NCBI GenBank assembly: GCA_945637225.1
Contig: CALZDE010000013.1
Location: 1 to 18,402 of the forward strand
Direction of reading: 5' to 3'
From: an uncultured Selenomonadaceae bacterium
GTDB lineage: Bacteria > Bacillota > Negativicutes > Selenomonadales > Selenomonadaceae
DNA: 18,402 nt
Shown: positions 1 to 7,011 of the stretch, in pieces
Numbering within the stretch: position 1 is the first letter of the stretch
How the letters are laid out: each line of letters begins with the position of its first letter
Position numbers and translations under genes: made by a program
Notes under the pieces: generated by a model
Seen by the model: the letters and a program-made list of their open reading frames with translations, nothing else
Database searches by the model: none
Told to the model about the DNA's origin: nothing

Positions 1-280
1 TCAGTATACTTTCTATATCATCAACCGACTTTTATCCTGCTATATGACTCTTATAGAGAAGCAGAACAGCAAGGGCAGAGCGGATATTATTATTGAGGGC
101 GATACGGATATTTACATTTTTGAATTTAAGCTTGATGGTTCGGCTGATGAGGCATTAAAGCAGATAGAAGATTGCCAGTATGCACTCCCTTATCTGACAG
201 ATGGTAGAAAAATTCATAAGATAGGTGTTAATATTTCCAGCGAGACGAGAACAGTAGCAGAGTGGAAGGTGATTGCATGA
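1..280 (+). CDS. PD-(D/E)XK nuclease-like protein, C-terminal fragment
   Basis: This is the 3' end of a gene that begins before the window: its frame (codons from base 2) is open to the left edge and ends at TGA 278-280. The visible 92 residues match the C-terminal nuclease-fold domain (DUF1703 type) of proteins that usually carry an AAA-ATPase-like domain in front. Diagnostic stretches are GRADIIIE, then IYIFEFKLDGSADEAL, then ALPYLTDGRKIHKIGVN. The D of GRAD and the E-x-K of EFK are the expected metal-binding and catalytic residues of the PD-(D/E)XK fold, so the domain looks intact. Such proteins often occur in many copies in gut anaerobes, and their substrate is not settled. An ATG at 44 could be mistaken for a start, but homologous sequence continues upstream of it (residues reading YTFYIINRLLSCYMT). 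It is followed by an independent promoter and is not part of the phe operon. Confidence 0.8.
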   Translation, partial: QYTFYIINRLLSCYMTLIEKQNSKGRADIIIEGDTDIYIFEFKLDGSADEALKQIEDCQYALPYLTDGRKIHKIGVNISSETRTVAEWKVIA

Positions 281-339
281 AATTTGTTAAGAAAAAAGGC
301 ATAAAGTAATTTTCCATGATTTTAAAGCTATGAAAGTCC

Positions 340-368
340 TTGCAAAATATTTTTGGCTATGATATAAT
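340..368 (+). promoter_or_regulatory. sigma-A type promoter of the phe operon
   Basis: A -35 box TTGCAA (340-345) and a perfect -10 box TATAAT (363-368) are separated by 17 bases. The predicted transcript start is near 375, about 20 bases before stem I of the T-box leader. This places the whole riboswitch in the transcribed leader of pheS. Confidence 0.85.
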
Positions 369-395
369 AGAGCGAAAGTTTACAAAACTATATGG

Positions 396-637
396 GCGTT
401 GATGGAGAGAGTAGCTGTAAATGAGCCGTACAGGGAGCTTTGGCAATTGAGAACAGAGCAGGCAGTTTGTGGTGAAGTTCACTTCGGAGCCTTTCTGGTG
501 AAGCCTTCTAGGTGAGTAGCTGGAACGCATTGCAGCGTTATGGCATTAATGAGCCGATATTTTCGGGAATTAGGGTGGTACCGCGAATTTACCTTCGCCC
601 CTATCTTTTATTTAAGATGGGAGCGGAGTTTTTTTAT
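396..637 (+). promoter_or_regulatory. T-box riboswitch, phenylalanine-specific (pheST leader)
   Basis: The canonical T-box sequence AGGGTGGTACCGCG lies at 572-585. Its TGGT bulge (576-579) would pair with the free NCCA end of uncharged tRNA; the variable base is U, which suits the A73 of tRNA-Phe. Stem I is closed by GCGTT (396-400) with AACGC (524-528), with a further AGCT/AGCT pairing inside. On the 3' side of stem I, TTC at 506-508 lies where the specifier codon is expected and would match the tRNA-Phe anticodon. Other TTC triplets occur nearby, so the exact specifier is inferred. The terminator follows directly and pheS begins downstream. Uncharged tRNA-Phe should favour the antiterminator and read-through into pheS-pheT. 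Confidence 0.93.
593..635 (+). terminator. T-box-controlled intrinsic terminator
   Basis: The left arm (593-607) pairs with the right arm (614-628) over 15 bases, including G-U pairs, with a six-base loop TTATTT. A run of seven T follows (629-635). The stem begins 7 bases after the T-box motif, as expected for the antiterminator/terminator switch. Confidence 0.9.
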
Positions 638-684
638 TTTAAAGAAATAAAGCACCATCAGATACAGGAGGAATAGATTTAGAA

Positions 685-1713
685 ATGGAAAAGCAGATTG
701 AAGAACTTCGCTCTAATGCTATTGCCGCTATTGACAAGGCAGCTAAGAGCCTCAATGATCTTAATGACATTCGTGTAAAGTATTTAGGCAAGAAGGGTGA
801 GCTTACCAGCATTCTCCGTGGTATGGGCAAGCTGAGTGCAGAGGACCGTCCTCGTATCGGTCAGATTGTAAATAAGGCTCGTCAGGAATTGGAAGATTTG
901 ATTGCTGAAAAGAATGAACAGCTGAAGCAGGAGGAATTAGAAACCCGTCTCATCAACGAGCGTATTGATGTTACCCTGCCAGGCCGTACTAATCCTCATG
1001 GTCACATTCATCCTCTGACTCTGACTCTGTTGCAGATTAAGGAAATTTTCATGCGTATGGGCTTTAGCGTAGAGGAAGGCCCTGAAATTGAGAAGGATTA
1101 TTACAACTTTGAAGCATTAAACTTGCCAAAGGACCATCCAGCTCGTGATATGCAGGATTCTTTCTATATTACTGAGGATATTCTCATGCGTTCTCAGACT
1201 TCTCCAGTACAGGCACGTACTATGGAAGCACATGAGCCAAATTCCCCAATCCGCATGATTGCTCCAGGCCGTGTTTATCGTCGTGATGATTACGATGCTA
1301 CCCATTCCCCTATGTTTACTCAGGTAGAGGGCATGGTTATTGACAAGGGTATCAGCTTAGCAGATTTGAAGGGTACTTTGGAGACCTTCTTAAAGCAGAC
1401 CTTCGGACCAAAGGTAAAGGTTCGTTTCCGTCCAAGCTTCTTCCCATTCACTGAGCCATCTGCAGAGGTAGATATTTCCTGTGTAATGTGCAAGGGCAAG
1501 GGCTGTCGTGTATGTAAGGGTACTGGCTGGCTGGAAATCCTCGGTTCTGGCATGATTCATCCAAACGTACTGAAGATGAGCGGTTATGATCCAGAGCAGG
1601 TAAGCGGTTTTGCTTTTGGTATGGGTGTTGAGCGTATCGCTATGCTGGTATACGGTATTGACGACCTGCGCCTGTTCTATGATAATGATCTGCGTTTCTT
1701 AAAGCAGTTCTGA
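685..1713 (+). CDS. pheS: phenylalanine--tRNA ligase, alpha subunit
   Basis: This is the catalytic subunit of the alpha2-beta2 enzyme that charges tRNA-Phe with phenylalanine in the cytoplasm. At 342 residues it has the usual length. An N-terminal helical, coiled-coil arm covers about residues 1-90, followed by the class II synthetase core. Visible core signatures are PGRVYRRDDYDATHS (194-208, motif 2), GPEIEKDYYNFEALN (132-146) and FGMGVERIAML (311-321, motif 3). Four cysteines (C266, C269, C274, C277) form a zinc-finger-like insert in the core, as in many Firmicutes PheS. The start is ATG 685. The best Shine-Dalgarno, AGGAGG at 666-671, lies 13 bases upstream, which is long, but no nearer start codon exists in frame. 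Control is by the T-box upstream. pheT follows after 44 bases in the same operon. Confidence 0.97.
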   Translation: MEKQIEELRSNAIAAIDKAAKSLNDLNDIRVKYLGKKGELTSILRGMGKLSAEDRPRIGQIVNKARQELEDLIAEKNEQLKQEELETRLINERIDVTLPGRTNPHGHIHPLTLTLLQIKEIFMRMGFSVEEGPEIEKDYYNFEALNLPKDHPARDMQDSFYITEDILMRSQTSPVQARTMEAHEPNSPIRMIAPGRVYRRDDYDATHSPMFTQVEGMVIDKGISLADLKGTLETFLKQTFGPKVKVRFRPSFFPFTEPSAEVDISCVMCKGKGCRVCKGTGWLEILGSGMIHPNVLKMSGYDPEQVSGFAFGMGVERIAMLVYGIDDLRLFYDNDLRFLKQF

Positions 1714-1757
1714 TAAACGTTTATTCGTCTTAATATAGATAAAGGAGAACTAGAATA

Positions 1758-4193
1758 ATGCAAGTTTCTATTAAATGGCTTCATGATTATATAGATTTTA
1801 ATGAATCTGCTGAAGAATTAGCTGACAAGCTGACTATGGCAGGTATTCCTGTAGAAAATGTCATTCGTGCTGATGAGGGCTTAGATAAGGTTGTTACTGG
1901 CCGTATTGAAAGCATCGTTCCACATCCAGATTCTGACCATATGGTTATCACTCAGATGAATGTTGGTTTAGCTGAGAATGTTCAGATTGTAACGGGTGCT
2001 CAGAATGTTCGTGAAGGTCAGATTGTTCCTGTTGCTATGATTGGTGCTAATCTCCCTAACGGCATGAAGATTTCCAAGGGCAAGCTCCGTGGTGTTGCTT
2101 CCAATGGTATGCTCTGCTCTGCTCAGGAATTAAAGTTAGACCTCACCAAGCTTCCAGAGGAGCAGAAAACTGGTATTTACATTCTGCCAGAGGATACTGC
2201 AATCGGTATTCCTGCAAAGGAAGTTTTGGGCCTTGATGATGTTGTTTTAGAATTTGAGCTTACTGCTAACCGTGGTGACTGCTTCAGCGTTTGGGGCTTA
2301 GTTCGCGAGGTAGCCGTTCTCACTGGCAATACTCCAAAGTGGCCTGAGATTAAGGTTGACGAGAATGAGCCAGAGAATACCTCTGATATGGTTTCCGTAA
2401 ATATTGAGGCTCCAGAGCTGTGCTACCGGTTTTCCTCCCGCGTTTTGAAGAACGTAAAGATTGGCCCTTCTCCAGAGTGGATGCAGCAGCGTCTTGAGGG
2501 TGCTGGTATTCGTGCTATCAATAATGTAGTTGACGTAACTAATTTTGTTATGGTGGAATTAGGCCAGCCAATGCATGCTTATGATTACGATCAGGTAGCA
2601 GGTCATACTCTTATTGCCCGTAAGGCAGTAGCAGGCGAAAATCTTCATACTTTGGATGATTCTTCCCGTCTTGCAAAGGGTGAGGAATTAGTTATTGCTG
2701 ACAGTGAGAAACCAGCAGGCCTTGCAGGTGTAATGGGTGGTTTGGAGTCTGAGGTTACTGAGAATACTACCACTGTTATTTTAGAGGCAGCTGCTTTCAA
2801 TGGCCCAAGTATTCGCCGTACTTCCCGCAGTTGTGGTCTTCATTCCGAGGCTTCTGGCCGTTTCGAGCGTGGCGTAGATGTAACAGAGACTCAGCGTGCT
2901 CTTAATCGTGCCGCTCAGCTGTTGCAGGAGATGGGCGCATGTACTGTTACTAAGGGTATTGTTGATGTATATCCAGAGCCAAAACAGCCAGTCAGCGTAT
3001 ACTTTACTGCCGAGCAGATTAACAATCGTTTGGGTACTGACATTCCTGCTGAGAAGATGGTTGAGATTTTGGAGAGCCTGTGCTTCGGTGTAACTGCTGA
3101 GGGTGAGGGCTATCGTGTTTCTGTTCCATCTTGGAGAAATGACGTTACCTTTATGGAAGACCTTTCCGAAGAAATTGCCCGTATTTACGGTTTTGATAAT
3201 ATTCATGCAGGCAAGCCACAGGGCTGCATGGTACAGGGCAGACAGAGCGAGCGTCAGGAATTTATTGATATGAGTCGTCTTTGTCTGAGCTATATGGGTA
3301 TGAGCGAGGAACTTTCCTTCAGCTTCACCAGCCCAGATATGCTGGATAAGATGAATCTGCCAGCAGATCACGAGCTTCGCAAGGCAATTCCTATTATGAA
3401 TCCTCTTACTGATGAATATCCATTGGTACGTACTTCTCTTATTGCCAGCGTATTAGAAAATGCAGTTCGCAATATTTCCCGTAAGAACGAGGATTTGAAG
3501 CTGTTCGATATTGCACCAGTATTTTATCCAAAGCAGCTGCCTCTGACCGAGCTTCCTATCGAGTCCGTAAAGATTGCAGGTCTGATGTGCGGCCGTCGTT
3601 ATCCATTAGGCTGGAATAACGATAACAATGCTCAGATTGATTTCTATGATGCAAAAGGTATCGTAGAGGAATATTTGGATAAGATTACTGTTAATCGCTA
3701 TACCGTAGAGGCTGGCGAACATTATGCAATGCACCCTGGCAAGACTGCTCTCTTCAAGAAGGGCAAGGAAGTAATTGCCGCAGTTGGTGAGCTTCATCCT
3801 AAGATTGCAGAGAATATGGGCATTACCAAGAAGTGCTATATTTTCGATATGGATGTAGATGTACTGATGAAATATATGTCCAAGAAGATTACTATTGAAC
3901 AGCTGCCTAAGTTCCCAGGTATCACCCGCGACTTAGCTATGCTGGTAGATGCAAATGTTACTGAGGCTGAGATTGAGCGTGTAATTAGTAAGAATGCAGG
4001 TAATCTCTTTAAGGGAGTTACCCTTTTCGATGTGTACACTGGCAAGCAGGTTGAGGAAGGCAAAAAGAGTATTGCATTCACCATGCAGTTCCAGTCCAAC
4101 GAGCGTACCTTGACTGATAAGGAAGTAGATGAAGCGTTCCAGAATATTCTTGCTGCTGTGCAGAAGGAATTTAATGCGGAGCTGAGAGGCTAA
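1758..4193 (+). CDS. pheT: phenylalanine--tRNA ligase, beta subunit
   Basis: This is the non-catalytic partner of PheS, responsible for tRNA binding and editing of mischarged Tyr-tRNA-Phe. Its 811 residues are the normal bacterial length. In order: a tRNA-binding OB fold at about 45-150 (VVTGRIESIVPHPDSDHM and the SKGKLRGVASNGMLCS signature); the B3/B4 editing region around GQPMHAYDYDQV; a B5 domain at about 415-485 ending near PSWRNDVTFMEDLSEEIARI; a degenerate synthetase-like region; and a ferredoxin-fold anticodon-binding domain in about the last 95 residues, opening with KFPGITRDLAMLV. The start ATG 1758 has AAGGAG at 1742-1747. The gene is cotranscribed with pheS, and the ZapA-family gene begins 13 bases after its stop. 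Confidence 0.97.
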   Translation: MQVSIKWLHDYIDFNESAEELADKLTMAGIPVENVIRADEGLDKVVTGRIESIVPHPDSDHMVITQMNVGLAENVQIVTGAQNVREGQIVPVAMIGANLPNGMKISKGKLRGVASNGMLCSAQELKLDLTKLPEEQKTGIYILPEDTAIGIPAKEVLGLDDVVLEFELTANRGDCFSVWGLVREVAVLTGNTPKWPEIKVDENEPENTSDMVSVNIEAPELCYRFSSRVLKNVKIGPSPEWMQQRLEGAGIRAINNVVDVTNFVMVELGQPMHAYDYDQVAGHTLIARKAVAGENLHTLDDSSRLAKGEELVIADSEKPAGLAGVMGGLESEVTENTTTVILEAAAFNGPSIRRTSRSCGLHSEASGRFERGVDVTETQRALNRAAQLLQEMGACTVTKGIVDVYPEPKQPVSVYFTAEQINNRLGTDIPAEKMVEILESLCFGVTAEGEGYRVSVPSWRNDVTFMEDLSEEIARIYGFDNIHAGKPQGCMVQGRQSERQEFIDMSRLCLSYMGMSEELSFSFTSPDMLDKMNLPADHELRKAIPIMNPLTDEYPLVRTSLIASVLENAVRNISRKNEDLKLFDIAPVFYPKQLPLTELPIESVKIAGLMCGRRYPLGWNNDNNAQIDFYDAKGIVEEYLDKITVNRYTVEAGEHYAMHPGKTALFKKGKEVIAAVGELHPKIAENMGITKKCYIFDMDVDVLMKYMSKKITIEQLPKFPGITRDLAMLVDANVTEAEIERVISKNAGNLFKGVTLFDVYTGKQVEEGKKSIAFTMQFQSNERTLTDKEVDEAFQNILAAVQKEFNAELRG

Positions 4194-4206
4194 GAGGTGA
4201 ATCATC

Positions 4207-5637
4207 ATGGCTGTAAAATATAATGCTGAGATTTTTGGTGATACTTATCCGTTGAAATCTGATGACCATGATGTCAATTACCTGCAGCAGCTGGCTTATT
4301 TGGTAGACAGTAAAATGCGCCGTGTTTCTGGCTCTGGTATCAGCGTGGATATAAAGAGAATTTGTATTTTAGCTTCTTTGCAGGTGGCAGAGGAGTATAT
4401 GGATATCAGAGAAGCCGCCACAAAGGAAATAAACCGCCTGAACGGTGAGCTGGAAAAGCAGTCTGCTAAAATTAAAGAAGAAGCAAAGGCAGAAATTGCC
4501 CGTATTACTAATGCGTCAACTGCTGAAATCAATCGCGTTAAGGCTGAAGCAAAGGAAGAAGCCAAGGCTGAGTTAGAAAAAATAAGGTCTGAGCTTACCG
4601 CTGAGATTGAGAAGCTGAAAAAGGAAAAGCTGGAAACAGAAGAACAGTTACGCCGTTTCGGTCCTGGTGATGCTGAACGTATAATGCAGGAAACTGATGA
4701 AAAAATACGTCAGATAAAAGCAGAGGCTGAGGAAGCTGTTCAAAAGGCAAAAGAAGACGCACAGTCAGAAATCATTATGATTCGTGCTGACAAAAATGTT
4801 GAGGTACAGCGCGCCAATAAGGAAAAGGAAGAAGCTATCGCAAAAGCAAAAGCAGATGCTGAAGCCGCTATCCAGCGCATAAAGGAAAGTACTGATACAT
4901 TGGTTTTAAGGGCAAATTCTGAAGCCGAGCAGGCAAAGGCAGACTCCAAAAATGAAACTGAATCTGTAAAGGCTGATGCCGAAAAGGAAATTGAAGCGGC
5001 AAAAGCAAAGGCAGAAGCAGAAAAGGAAGCCTACAAGGCGGAAAAGGATGCTTATGTCCAGCAGATGAAGAATGAGTATGTCGCTCATCTTAACCGCATG
5101 AAGGCTGAAATGGAAGCCTGCAAAAAGGAGGCAACCGAAAGAATCGCTAAGGCTATGGAGGAAGCAGAGGAATCTATTCTCAATGCCAAGCAGGAGGCCG
5201 CTTCTCAGATTGCCAGCAGTCATAAGGAAATTGAAGCTGAGATATCAAGAAGCCGTCAGAGTGCAGAAGCAGAAATGTCCTTTGCCCGTCAGAATGCCGC
5301 AGAGGAAATTGCTCAGGCAAAACAGCAGCATGCTGAGGAAGTTGAAGCACTTCAGAAGAAGCATGCAGAGGAACTTGCGAATCTCCAAAAGCGTCTCAGC
5401 GATGCAGAGGATGAGCTTAATTTAGCACGTCAGGAATGGCTGGACGCTAAGACAAAGTCAAGTCAGTATGATACGGATGTAGAAGCTTTGAAGAATGAAG
5501 CGGAAAATGCCAAAGCAGAACTTGAAAGAGTGAAGGCAGAAGCAGAAGCGGATAAAAAAGCAAGAGATGCAGAGTATGAGAGAATGAAGAAGGATTATGA
5601 TGAAATTCTTGAATTACTCGATACTGCAACATCTTAA
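4207..5637 (+). CDS. zapA: ZapA-family protein with a very long coiled-coil extension
   Basis: ZapA proteins bind FtsZ and cross-link its filaments at the division site. Residues 1 to about 95 fit the family: a short beta-rich start (VKYNAEIFGDTYPLKS), a helix (DVNYLQQLAYLVDSKMRRV), the SVDIKRICILASLQVAEEY segment, then the first coiled-coil helix. ZapA is usually about 85-130 residues, but this protein has 476. From about 80 to the end it is almost entirely Ala, Glu, Lys and Gln in helix-forming repeats, with one obvious break at FGPGDAER (151-158). It has no signal peptide or membrane segment, and the C-terminus is acidic (DYDEILELLD). The start ATG 4207 has GAGGTGA at 4194-4200. It lies 13 bases after pheT, matching the pheT-zapA neighbourhood of other Firmicutes. 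ATA isoleucine codons look commoner here than in pheT. The ZapA domain is likely; the role of the tail is unknown. Confidence 0.85.
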   Translation: MAVKYNAEIFGDTYPLKSDDHDVNYLQQLAYLVDSKMRRVSGSGISVDIKRICILASLQVAEEYMDIREAATKEINRLNGELEKQSAKIKEEAKAEIARITNASTAEINRVKAEAKEEAKAELEKIRSELTAEIEKLKKEKLETEEQLRRFGPGDAERIMQETDEKIRQIKAEAEEAVQKAKEDAQSEIIMIRADKNVEVQRANKEKEEAIAKAKADAEAAIQRIKESTDTLVLRANSEAEQAKADSKNETESVKADAEKEIEAAKAKAEAEKEAYKAEKDAYVQQMKNEYVAHLNRMKAEMEACKKEATERIAKAMEEAEESILNAKQEAASQIASSHKEIEAEISRSRQSAEAEMSFARQNAAEEIAQAKQQHAEEVEALQKKHAEELANLQKRLSDAEDELNLARQEWLDAKTKSSQYDTDVEALKNEAENAKAELERVKAEAEADKKARDAEYERMKKDYDEILELLDTATS

Positions 5638-5649
5638 ATAAAGTGAATT

Positions 5650-5685
5650 AAAATAGGCTGTTCTAGTGGAATGGCCTATTTTTTT
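5650..5685 (+). terminator. intrinsic terminator after the phe-zapA operon
   Basis: AAAATAGGC (5650-5658) pairs with GCCTATTTT (5674-5682), and the T run continues to 5685. The apical part may close further through TTC/GAA. It starts 12 bases after the zapA-family stop codon. Confidence 0.85.
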
Positions 5686-5721
5686 ATGTATATACTGATT
5701 GCCAGTGAATAAGGGAAATGG

Positions 5722-5756
5722 AAAACAGGCTTCGTGATGGAGTCTGTTTTATTTTT
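5722..5756 (+). terminator. second, tandem intrinsic terminator
   Basis: AAAACAGGCT (5722-5731) pairs with AGTCTGTTTT (5741-5750), with one G-U pair and a nine-base loop, followed by ATTTTT (5751-5756). It lies about 40 bases after the first terminator and would back it up before the convergent gene on the other strand. Confidence 0.75.
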
Positions 5757-5799
5757 ATTAATTTTACTGTTGATTATTTAAATATATCTAAATTACAAT

Positions 5800-5843
5800 A
5801 CAAATAAAAAGAAATATCCCTAGACTATCCTAAGAATATTTCT
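5800..5843 (-). terminator. intrinsic terminator of the small - strand gene
   Basis: Read on the - strand, AGAAATAT pairs with ATATTTCT (5843-5836 with 5817-5810). The stem extends inward to about 13 pairs with G-U wobbles, and TTTTTATTTG follows. It lies about 46 bases beyond the stop codon of the gene at 5889-6149. The interval 5757-5888 is otherwise AT-rich, and I see nothing else in it. Confidence 0.8.
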
Positions 5844-5888
5844 ACTATCGATTATTTTTAGTTTTTATAAACTTTCTAAAGTTAATCA

Positions 5889-6149
5889 TCAATAAATATG
5901 ATACTTTTTCCATGGAATCTTATCCAAAGGAACAGTTTTCAAAAAATCAACAATATCTTTTCTGCCATAATAGTGAGGAACGCCATTATTATCCTGTGAC
6001 ATGAGGATGATAGGCATTCGTGGGAAAAAATGGGAAATTTCCTGACGGAATTTTGTGGCACGATATGTATAATTTGTAACCTCTGGCTTTACTACGATGA
6101 TGGCGAAGGTTACGCCCTGTTCTATAATTACTGAGCCATGAACTACCAT
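5889..6149 (-). CDS. hypothetical protein, 86 residues, unknown function
   Basis: I do not recognise a named family. The 86-residue product is soluble-looking, with no signal peptide or convincing membrane helix. It has a hydrophobic beta-type N-terminal half (MVVHGSVIIEQGVTFAIIVV), a middle basic segment (YTYRATKFRQEIS), a strand-like MPIILMSQDNNGV, and a C-terminal half ending DKIPWKKYHIY. The start is chosen at ATG 6149-6147 because AGAGGTG (6162-6156) lies six bases upstream; an in-frame ATG at 6167 would add six residues but has a poor ribosome site. A consensus promoter upstream and a terminator downstream argue that this is a real gene and not a chance frame. It is the only - strand gene here and is monocistronic, divergent from rluB and convergent with the zapA-family gene. 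Confidence 0.72.
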   Translation of the reverse strand: MVVHGSVIIEQGVTFAIIVVKPEVTNYTYRATKFRQEISHFFPRMPIILMSQDNNGVPHYYGRKDIVDFLKTVPLDKIPWKKYHIY

Positions 6150-6190
6150 AATTGGCACCTCTTTCATAATATGCTAATTCTCTTGCTAAA

Positions 6191-6219
6191 ATCATACGTG
6201 AAAATCTTTTACTTGTCAA
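6191..6219 (-). promoter_or_regulatory. promoter of the small - strand gene
   Basis: On the - strand, a perfect -35 box TTGACA (6219-6214) and a -10 box TATGAT (6196-6191) are 17 bases apart. The predicted transcript start is near 6184, about 35 bases upstream of the chosen ATG. Confidence 0.8.
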
Positions 6220-6241
6220 GAGTAGTTTTTTAAGGTATTAT
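6213..6241 (+). promoter_or_regulatory. probable promoter of rluB and downstream genes
   Basis: TTGTCA (6213-6218) and TATTAT (6236-6241) are separated by 17 bases, with a predicted transcript start near 6248. Its -35 box shares five bases with the -35 box of the promoter on the opposite strand. Confidence 0.65.
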
Positions 6242-6273
6242 ATAGTAGAGTATTAAAATCGGGAAGTGATAAT

Positions 6274-7011
6274 TTGGAACGCTTACAGAAAATTTTGAGT
6301 AAGGCTGGCGTGGCTTCAAGGCGTGAAGCGGAAAAGCTGATTATTGCTGGCAGGGTTACTGTTAATGGTACAGTTGCTAAGCTGGGTGATCAGGCTGAGG
6401 AAAGTGATACTATTGCTGTTGATGGCACTGTTATAGGAAAGGCTGAGGAAAAGCTTTATTTCCTGCTGAATAAACCACGTGGCTATCTTTGCACTGTGAA
6501 GGATGACCGAGGCAGAAAGACGGTTTTGGAGCTTTTGTCTGACATAAAGGAATATATTTACCCTGTGGGGCGGCTTGATTACAATACAACAGGACTGCTT
6601 CTTTTGACAAATGATGGTGAGTTTATGAATGGTCTTTTGCATCCAAGTCGTGAAGTGCATAAAACCTATGCAGCAAAGGTAAAGGGTATACCAGATAACG
6701 GAAAATTAAAAACACTTCGTCAGGGTGTAATGCTTGAGGATGGTATTACTGCTCCAGCGGAGGTACGTTTAATAGAGCGTGGTACTAAGGAAACTGAGGA
6801 TGGCAGACTTCTTGACTGGAGCACTGTTCAGCTTACTATCCATGAAGGCCGTAACAGACAGGTCCGCCGTATGATGTCAGCAGTCGGTCATGATGTATTG
6901 GCTTTGAAGCGTACTGCTTTTGCTGGCTTAAATCTTCAAGGTGTCGGCGTAGGAAAGTATCGTGAGCTTACCAAAGAAGAAGTAACAAGATTGAGGTCTT
7001 TATATGAGTGA
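6274..7011 (+). CDS. rluB: 23S rRNA pseudouridine synthase, RluB/RsuA family
   Basis: The protein isomerises a specific uridine in ribosomal RNA to pseudouridine; the RluB subfamily acts on the peptidyl-transferase region of 23S rRNA. It has 245 residues. An N-terminal S4 RNA-binding domain (about 1-60, opening ERLQKILSKAGVASRREAE) is followed by the catalytic domain, whose signature GRLDYNTTGLLLLTNDG (99-115) contains the catalytic aspartate D102. A later family motif is EGRNRQVRRMM. The start is TTG 6274, supported by GGGAAGTGA (6261-6269) just upstream and by the S4 domain starting at once after it. The 3' end overlaps the next gene by eight bases, which suggests translational coupling. 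RsuA (16S-specific) is the main alternative assignment. Confidence 0.92.
   Translation: MERLQKILSKAGVASRREAEKLIIAGRVTVNGTVAKLGDQAEESDTIAVDGTVIGKAEEKLYFLLNKPRGYLCTVKDDRGRKTVLELLSDIKEYIYPVGRLDYNTTGLLLLTNDGEFMNGLLHPSREVHKTYAAKVKGIPDNGKLKTLRQGVMLEDGITAPAEVRLIERGTKETEDGRLLDWSTVQLTIHEGRNRQVRRMMSAVGHDVLALKRTAFAGLNLQGVGVGKYRELTKEEVTRLRSLYE

Noticed and set aside
44..280. ATG at 44 as the start of a complete 78-residue protein
   Set aside because: The frame is open to the window edge and the upstream residues continue the nuclease-domain pattern, so this is the 3' end of a longer gene.
2781..3371. 196-codon - strand open frame inside pheT
   Set aside because: It lies wholly within the well-conserved pheT coding region, has no family resemblance and no ribosome site; it is a shadow frame.
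4296..5632. Several open frames on both strands inside the coiled-coil region
   Set aside because: They are by-products of repetitive Ala/Glu/Lys codons; the + strand frame follows pheT with a ribosome site and carries the ZapA head.
5757..5888. AT-rich gap examined for a small RNA, attachment site or insertion-sequence remnant
   Set aside because: Apart from the - strand terminator at 5800-5843, I saw no repeats, target duplications or conserved RNA structure.
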